Origin: Proteus columbae
GTDB taxonomy: Bacteria > Pseudomonadota > Gammaproteobacteria > Enterobacterales > Enterobacteriaceae
Direction: 5' to 3'
Assembly: GCF_002777965.1 (NCBI RefSeq)
Contig: NZ_NGVR01000009.1
Location: forward strand, 62,387-126,386
Length of the DNA stretch: 64,000 nt
Position 1 is the first letter of the stretch. The number at the start of each line of letters is the position of its first letter. This document shows, piece after piece, positions 62,612-64,000 of this stretch. The translations under genes and the position numbers were made by a program. Under the pieces are notes generated by a model, which worked only from the letters and a program-made list of their open reading frames with translations, made no database searches and was not told the origin of the DNA.

Positions 62612-63087
62612 CGTTGTTGACTGCGTTCACTCACCCTAGTCACATACTTATGTATGCTCCTAGGGACTTATTCACTTGTCGCCTAGCTACACCTTGAATT
62701 ATTTAGAGCATTTTACTCGTCATACTCCAAGTTGTAGCGTTGTTGACTGCGTTCACTCACCCTAGTCACATACTTATGTATGCTCCTAGGGACTTATTCA
62801 CTTGTCGCCTAGCTACACCTTGAATTATTTAGAGCATTTTACTCGTCATACTCCAAGTTGTAGCGTTGTTGACTGCGTTCACTCACCCTAGTCACATACT
62901 TATGTATGCTCCTAGGGACTTATTCACTTGTCGCCTAGCTACACCTTGAATTATTTAGAGCATTTTACTCGTCATACTCCAAGTTGTAGCGTTGTTGACT
63001 GCGTTCACTCACCCTAGTCACATACTTATGTATGCTCCTAGTGACTCATTCACTTGTCGCCTAGCTACACCTTGAATTATTTAGAGT
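62590..63087. repeat. Tandem array of four ERIC elements, 126-base period
   Basis: Four head-to-tail copies start with CTCGTCATAC at 62590, 62716, 62842 and 62968, an exact 126-base period. The unit is an imperfect long palindrome centred on CATAC-TTAT-GTATG with CCCTAG/CTAGGG arms. Its complement contains AAGTATGTGACTAGGGTGAG, matching the ERIC core (the ERIC2 primer region). Copy 1 differs at one base (TACTTCAAG against TACTCCAAG), and copy 4 has two changes (CTAGTGACTCATT against CTAGGGACTTATT). The 7-base spacer CATTTTA is repeated too, so whole units were duplicated. It lies between convergent cysM and crr and overlaps the end of cysM. Confidence 0.93.
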
Positions 63088-63140
63088 AAGAACATCGTCG
63101 AATTAGTTAGAGTAGTTTTTGGTTTGTGTTTTTTGAATAC

Positions 63141-63171
63141 AAAAAAACCGCCACATTATTGGTGGCGGTTT
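63141..63171 (-). terminator. crr intrinsic terminator
   Basis: AAACCGCCAC (63145-63154) and GTGGCGGTTT (63162-63171) form a 10-bp stem. On the minus strand it is followed by a run of T's (the A's at 63141-63147), so it terminates crr. Confidence 0.9.
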
Positions 63172-63193
63172 AAATAGAGAACATCACAGAAGA

Positions 63194-63703
63194 TTATTTT
63201 TTAATCTGAATAATAACGGTTTCACCAACAGTAACTGGGCCTGTCATTTTGGTTAAACCTTGAATTTCATCCATATTAGAGATAACAACCGGAGTTAGAA
63301 CTGATTTTGCTTTTTCTTCTAATACAGCTAAGTCAAATTCTAAAATAGTATCACCTACTTTTACTTGCTGACCTTCTTCAGCGATACGTTTAAACCCTTC
63401 ACCTTTCAGTTCAACAGTGTCGATACCGAAGTGGACAAACAACTCGATACCGTTGTCAGACTCAATAGAGAAAGCATGGTTAGTCTCGAAAATTTTACCG
63501 ATAGTACCATCGACTGGCGCAACAATTTTATTACCAGCAGGTTTGATAGCAATACCGTCACCTACGATTTTTTCAGCGAAAACAACATCAGGAACATCTT
63601 CGATATTGACGATTTCACCAGAAAGTGGTGCAACAATATCAATCGTGCCACTGCCTTTCTTTTCCTCTGAAACCAGTGATTTTAATTTATCAAACAGACC
63701 CAT
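63194..63703 (-). CDS. crr: PTS glucose-specific enzyme IIA
   Basis: Soluble phosphocarrier of 169 residues that passes phosphate from HPr to EIIB-Glc and signals carbon status by inducer exclusion and adenylate cyclase control. His91 in [15 protein letters not shown] is the phosphorylation site and His76 in NHAFSIES its partner. GGAGAAG lies before the ATG. It follows ptsI by 49 bases. Confidence 0.98.
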   Translation of the reverse strand: MGLFDKLKSLVSEEKKGSGTIDIVAPLSGEIVNIEDVPDVVFAEKIVGDGIAIKPAGNKIVAPVDGTIGKIFETNHAFSIESDNGIELFVHFGIDTVELKGEGFKRIAEEGQQVKVGDTILEFDLAVLEEKAKSVLTPVVISNMDEIQGLTKMTGPVTVGETVIIQIKK

Positions 63704-63752
63704 GAATCTTCTCCTAATTATTGTAGTTGGGACCGGGCTCTGGCTAATGCGA

Positions 63753-64000
63753 TTAGCACAGTGTCTTTTCTTTAGTAAAAGTTTCTACTAAGTCCATCAA
63801 TTCTTTTGCAGTTGGCTGAGCAAGTGCTTGCTCTGCTAGTGCTTTTGCATCATCGTAATTCGCGTTACGGATCACTTTTTTGATGCGAGGAATTGAAATA
63901 GCACTCATACTAAACTCATCTAATCCCATGCCGAGAAGGAGCAACGTTGCTCGTTCATCTCCAGCAAGTTCACCACACATTCCAGTCCATTTACCTTCAG
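63753..64000 (-). CDS. ptsI: PTS enzyme I, C-terminal part
   Basis: Phosphoenolpyruvate-protein phosphotransferase, the first enzyme of the sugar PTS. Only the last 81 or so residues are in the window; the frame runs off the end at 64000. [25 protein letters not shown]-type residues, with the catalytic cysteine in GMCGEL, identify the PEP-binding domain. It ends [10 protein letters not shown], close to E. coli. It belongs to the ptsHI-crr operon. Confidence 0.97.
   Translation of the reverse strand, partial: EGKWTGMCGELAGDERATLLLLGMGLDEFSMSAISIPRIKKVIRNANYDDAKALAEQALAQPTAKELMDLVETFTKEKTLC

Noticed and set aside
62590-63087. Regular direct repeats resembling a CRISPR array
   Set aside because: The repeated unit is 126 bases with only a constant 7-base spacer, and it matches ERIC. 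There are no unique spacers and no cas genes.

Overview
The window is a chromosomal segment of an AT-rich member of the Morganellaceae, most probably Proteus mirabilis or a close relative. The basis is protein similarity recalled from memory: nearly every protein resembles its Escherichia coli counterpart, with low-GC codon use. The gene order is largely that of the E. coli pdxJ to crr region. No search could be run, so the species is an inference.

Layout. 1-2754: end of pdxJ, then acpS, the ferredoxin gene yfhL (minus), a LysE/RhtB-type exporter and tadA. 2762-8410: a five-gene chaperone-usher fimbrial operon on the minus strand (major subunit, usher, chaperone, tip adhesin, minor subunit), lying between tadA and mltF, which are neighbours in E. 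coli. 9221-21420: mltF, purL behind a PurR box, then the GlmY sRNA with a sigma-54 promoter and GlrR sites, its own regulator operon glrK-qseG-glrR, a glutamine-dependent NAD synthetase and glnB. 21687-28235: an unidentified membrane protein, hmp with an NsrR site, glyA with a PurR site and an upstream ORF, an HcaT-like MFS transporter, suhB and trmJ. 28279-33947: the complete iscRSUA-hscBA-fdx-iscX cluster behind two abutting IscR sites. 34228-43728: pepB, a half-length sseB, and the yfhM (alpha-2-macroglobulin) and pbpC pair. 44071-53403: ndk, rlmN, a shortened pilW, rodZ, ispG, hisS, yfgM, bamB and der. 53592-57489: a small lipoprotein gene between two near-identical terminators, hemF, ypeA, yfeY and yfeX. 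57726-62611: cysPTWA and cysM for thiosulfate/sulfate uptake and cysteine synthesis. 62590-63087: four tandem ERIC elements that overlap the 3' end of cysM. 63194-64000: crr and the end of ptsI (minus).

How the genes work together. GlrK/QseG/GlrR sit directly downstream of the sRNA gene they are known to switch on, and three GlrR sites precede it; GlmY controls amino-sugar and envelope synthesis. The isc cluster builds Fe-S clusters, and window genes that use them include ispG, rlmN, fdx and yfhL. RodZ, PbpC, MltF, YfhM, BamB and YfgM serve the envelope.

Most of the window is ordinary core genome. The parts worth a second look are the fimbrial island, the GlmY promoter, the glyA upstream ORF, the domain-reduced SseB and PilW, the terminator-flanked lipoprotein gene, and the ERIC array that gives cysM its stop codon. 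I saw no CRISPR array, tRNA, rRNA, prophage or transposase gene.
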